A model generated the notes under the pieces. That model did no database searches. It had not been told where the DNA came from and saw only the letters and a program-made list of their open reading frames with translations. This document shows, in pieces, positions 7,476 through 8,839 of a stretch of 8,839 bases of DNA (its first letter is position 1; every line of letters starts with the position of its first letter). Both the position numbers and the translations under genes were made by a program. Origin of the DNA: Candidatus Gastranaerophilales bacterium (GTDB lineage: Bacteria > Cyanobacteriota > Vampirovibrionia > Gastranaerophilales > JAILCC01); contig JAKSUS010000039.1 of assembly GCA_024408745.1 (NCBI GenBank), positions 1-8,839 on the forward strand, read 5' to 3'.

Positions 7476-7494
7476 ATATAAATTCAATTTATAT
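7476..7494. repeat. Perfect 19-base palindrome
   Basis: ATATAAATT and AATTTATAT are exact reverse complements around a single central C (7485). A one-base centre cannot form a normal RNA hairpin with all pairs, so a dimeric protein-binding site is more likely than an RNA stem, if it is functional at all. All-AT composition makes chance symmetry easier. Confidence 0.35.
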
Positions 7495-7559
7495 ATATTG
7501 AAAAGTTTTCATTTAGTCTAAAACACAATAATAGCAAGCATTTTTGATTTACCGAAAAT

Positions 7560-7601
7560 TTGACAAAAAATCATGTTCACGATTAACTGAATAATGTTAA
7601 T
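7560..7601 (+). promoter_or_regulatory. Candidate rlpA promoter region with dyad ATTAAC-N8-GTTAAT
   Basis: A consensus -35 TTGACA lies at 7560-7565. At 17 bases spacing the -10 would be TTAACT (7583-7588), a weak match; AATAAT (7590-7595) is a better hexamer but 24 bases away. The dyad ATTAAC (7582-7587) / GTTAAT (7596-7601) surrounds both -10 candidates and could be an operator. It sits 48 bases before the rlpA ATG. The promoter assignment is tentative. Confidence 0.3.
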
Positions 7602-7638
7602 AGAGAGCAATAAAACTAAACGATTGAATATTTAGGTT

Positions 7639-7642
7639 GGAG
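7639..7642 (+). promoter_or_regulatory. Ribosome binding site of rlpA
   Basis: GGAG, within TTGGAGA, precedes the ATG at 7650 by 7 bases. This agrees with the start that gives a clean signal peptide. Confidence 0.7.
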
Positions 7643-7649
7643 AAATTTT

Positions 7650-8462
7650 ATGAGACATTTTTTAGCAATTACACTCTTTATAACAGCATTTGTATTTAAC
7701 ATATCAAATGTTCAAGCGCAAGAGGAAGAAATAATTGCAATTCAAGAAGAACCCATTTGTGTAAACCCATCCGTCGTATCAGTACAAGCTAAAAAAGCCC
7801 CTAATAACAAGGGTTATGTTGTTTATGTTAATAATAAACAGACATTGTGGTTTGTTAAAGATTTACCATCACTTACGGCACAAAAAAGAGCAGAAATGGT
7901 TGCCGAAAAAATAGATACTATTTTGCAATCGGGACTTGATCCTGCCACTATCAAGCCTGTAAAATCAGGTAATTACACATTTTTGCAAGCAGGTAACGAA
8001 AAAATAGCTACAGTTGACGAAATCAATGCAAAAGCAGTTGGTGTATCAGTTCATGAATTAGCCTATACGTGGGCTAACAATACAAGAAGCGCTTTAGGTA
8101 CAAGTGCATTAAGAAAAGATTACACAGATGTTTCTCGTGGTTTTAGCGGTAAACAAAGCCGTTACTTAGGACACAAAACAGTAGGTATGGCTTCCTGGTA
8201 CGGACCAAATTTCCATGGTAAACGTGCAGCAGACGGCAGCAGATATAACGCAAACGAATATACTGCGGCACACAGGACTTATCCGTTTGGTACACTTGTT
8301 AAAGTTACCAATTTGAAAAATTCCAAAAGTTGTGTAGTGAAAATTACCGACAGAGGTCCTTATGCACACGGCAGAATTATTGACTTATCAAGCAGAGCAG
8401 CAAAAGATATAGGCGTATCCGGTGTTGTTAAAGTAAAACTTGAAGTAATCGGACAGTATTAA
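7650..8462 (+). CDS. rlpA: Septal ring lytic transglycosylase RlpA family protein (DPBB domain)
   Basis: A 270-residue exported protein. Residues 1-23 form a signal peptide (MRHFLAITLFITAFVF core, likely cut after VQA at 23). There is no lipobox Cys, so it is not the lipoprotein form known in E. coli and Pseudomonas. Residues about 40-150 form an N-terminal region (GYVVYVNNKQTLWFV, AEMVAEKIDTILQSGLDPATI) that resembles what I recall from cyanobacterial RlpA proteins. Residues about 178-270 are a complete double-psi beta-barrel: ASWYGPNFHGKRAADG, TAAH (His208), YPFGTLVKVTN, KITDRGPY (Asp234) and GRIIDLS. His208 and Asp234 match residues conserved in active RlpA transglycosylases, which cleave denuded glycan strands during septation. 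No SPOR domain is present, so recruitment to the septum would need another route. A terminator follows 24 bases after the stop. The DPBB call is firm; the enzymatic activity is inferred from the family. Confidence 0.93.
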   Translation: MRHFLAITLFITAFVFNISNVQAQEEEIIAIQEEPICVNPSVVSVQAKKAPNNKGYVVYVNNKQTLWFVKDLPSLTAQKRAEMVAEKIDTILQSGLDPATIKPVKSGNYTFLQAGNEKIATVDEINAKAVGVSVHELAYTWANNTRSALGTSALRKDYTDVSRGFSGKQSRYLGHKTVGMASWYGPNFHGKRAADGSRYNANEYTAAHRTYPFGTLVKVTNLKNSKSCVVKITDRGPYAHGRIIDLSSRAAKDIGVSGVVKVKLEVIGQY

Positions 8463-8486
8463 TAAAGTTTTAAAGAATGAGTAGCA

Positions 8487-8525
8487 AAAAGTCTGAAAAT
8501 AAATTTTCAGACTTTTATTTTTTTT
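8487..8525. terminator. Rho-independent terminator after rlpA, probably bidirectional
   Basis: Perfect 13-base arms AAAAGTCTGAAAA (8487-8499) and TTTTCAGACTTTT (8504-8516) with a TAAA loop are followed by A and eight T (8518-8525). On the minus strand the hairpin is followed by a run of five T, so it can also serve the converging gene that ends at 8567. Confidence 0.9.
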
Positions 8526-8566
8526 AATTTAGTTTATAAATAACAAATTATATATATCTTTTGGCA

Positions 8567-8839
8567 TTATTCATCAGACAATTTAACAACAGCTGATTTT
8601 GAAGAAGCAGCCTTTGAATATGCTGATACTGCTTTATCTAAAGAGGTAAAATTACTATTTATCCAATAACATTTTGGGGTTGCTGTACGACCATAAGAAT
8701 ATACCATACCATGTTGCACTACCTCACCTGCCGCTCTTTCATCATGTGATATAGCAAAACTAATCTTTTTTTTATCTTTATCATCAGCTTCTATCAGTTT
8801 TACATAATCAGTATTGATATAAAGATCATCTCTTAGTTG
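8567..8839 (-). CDS. Unrecognised protein, C-terminal 90 codons only (5' end outside window)
   Basis: On the minus strand the frame starting at the right edge is open for 90 codons to a TAA at 8567-8569. The product reads QLRDDLYINTDYVKLIEADD, a lysine-rich turn, ISFAISHDERAAGEVVQHG, MVYSYGRTATPKCYWINS and SLDKAVSAYSKAASSKSAVV, ending KLSDE. The mix of alternating hydrophobic strands, a Cys-Tyr-Trp patch and a short Ala/Ser/Lys helix looks like a folded protein, and codon use matches the neighbouring genes. No family is recognised, and its start and any signal peptide are outside the window. It converges on rlpA across the hairpin at 8487-8525, which would terminate both. An internal ATG would leave only about 44 codons, so a complete small gene is less likely than a truncated longer one. 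Confidence 0.7.
   Translation of the reverse strand, partial: QLRDDLYINTDYVKLIEADDKDKKKISFAISHDERAAGEVVQHGMVYSYGRTATPKCYWINSNFTSLDKAVSAYSKAASSKSAVVKLSDE

Larger units (their letters stand above)
7283..7649. other. Intergenic region between divergent TPR and rlpA genes
   Basis: No reading frame longer than about 15 codons with a start and plausible ribosome site is seen on either strand, and there is no tRNA-like or recognised riboswitch core. What it does hold is symmetry: nested stems at 7330-7375 around the most GC-rich patch, a short palindrome ATTTGCCAAAT at 7403-7413, a perfect 19-base palindrome at 7476-7494, and a dyad at 7582-7601. It must also contain the rlpA promoter. The length is large compared with the other gaps in the window, which are 6, 30, 12 and 20 bases. 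Confidence 0.6.

Noticed and set aside
7330..7480. c-di-AMP (ydaO) riboswitch upstream of an RlpA gene
   Set aside because: Such riboswitches do precede cell-wall genes in some bacteria, but the conserved cores of that class are not present; only a short AATCC/GGATT resemblance exists.
8166..8369. Minus-strand open frame inside rlpA
   Set aside because: It is antisense to the conserved barrel domain of RlpA; no ribosome site or family match.

Overview
The window is AT-rich chromosomal DNA from a bacterium with a Gram-negative type of envelope: it encodes an AsmA-like inner-membrane/periplasmic protein and an exported RlpA. I see no phage, transposon, CRISPR, tRNA or rRNA signal. The low GC content, the MutL with a nuclease motif, the Bacillus-like short CysE and an RlpA whose N-terminal region recalls cyanobacterial RlpA proteins together suggest a non-photosynthetic relative of Cyanobacteria (Gastranaerophilales/Melainabacteria-like). 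This placement is inference only.

Left block, plus strand: the 3' end of leuD (leucine biosynthesis), then mutL 6 bases later (mismatch repair), then a 1245-residue AsmA-like gene 30 bases after mutL. The close spacing suggests one transcription unit. mutL has no Shine-Dalgarno sequence but has an extended -10-like string directly before its ATG. An all-AT inverted repeat overlaps the stop codons of the AsmA gene and of the convergent cysE.

Middle block, minus strand: a four-repeat TPR protein gene, then cysE (serine acetyltransferase, first committed step to cysteine) 20 bases downstream. The TPR gene has a consensus -10 and a good ribosome binding site if it starts at the ATG at 7227. cysE has no ribosome binding site, but a perfect extended -10 lies 6 bases before its ATG, which would fit a leaderless transcript.

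About 420 bases (7228-7649) separate the divergent TPR and rlpA genes. No convincing gene lies there, but the stretch holds the TPR promoter and three symmetrical elements: nested stems at 7330-7375, a 19-base palindrome at 7476-7494 and a dyad at 7582-7601.

Right block: rlpA (plus) encodes a secreted peptidoglycan-acting protein with a complete double-psi beta-barrel. A strong, probably bidirectional hairpin terminator follows it. The window ends inside an unrecognised minus-strand gene, of which only the last 90 codons are present (8567-8839).

Most genes here are conserved housekeeping or envelope genes. I find no convincing evidence of a new multi-gene system. The points most worth following are the truncated unknown gene, the SD-less start architecture of cysE and mutL, and the structured intergenic region before rlpA.
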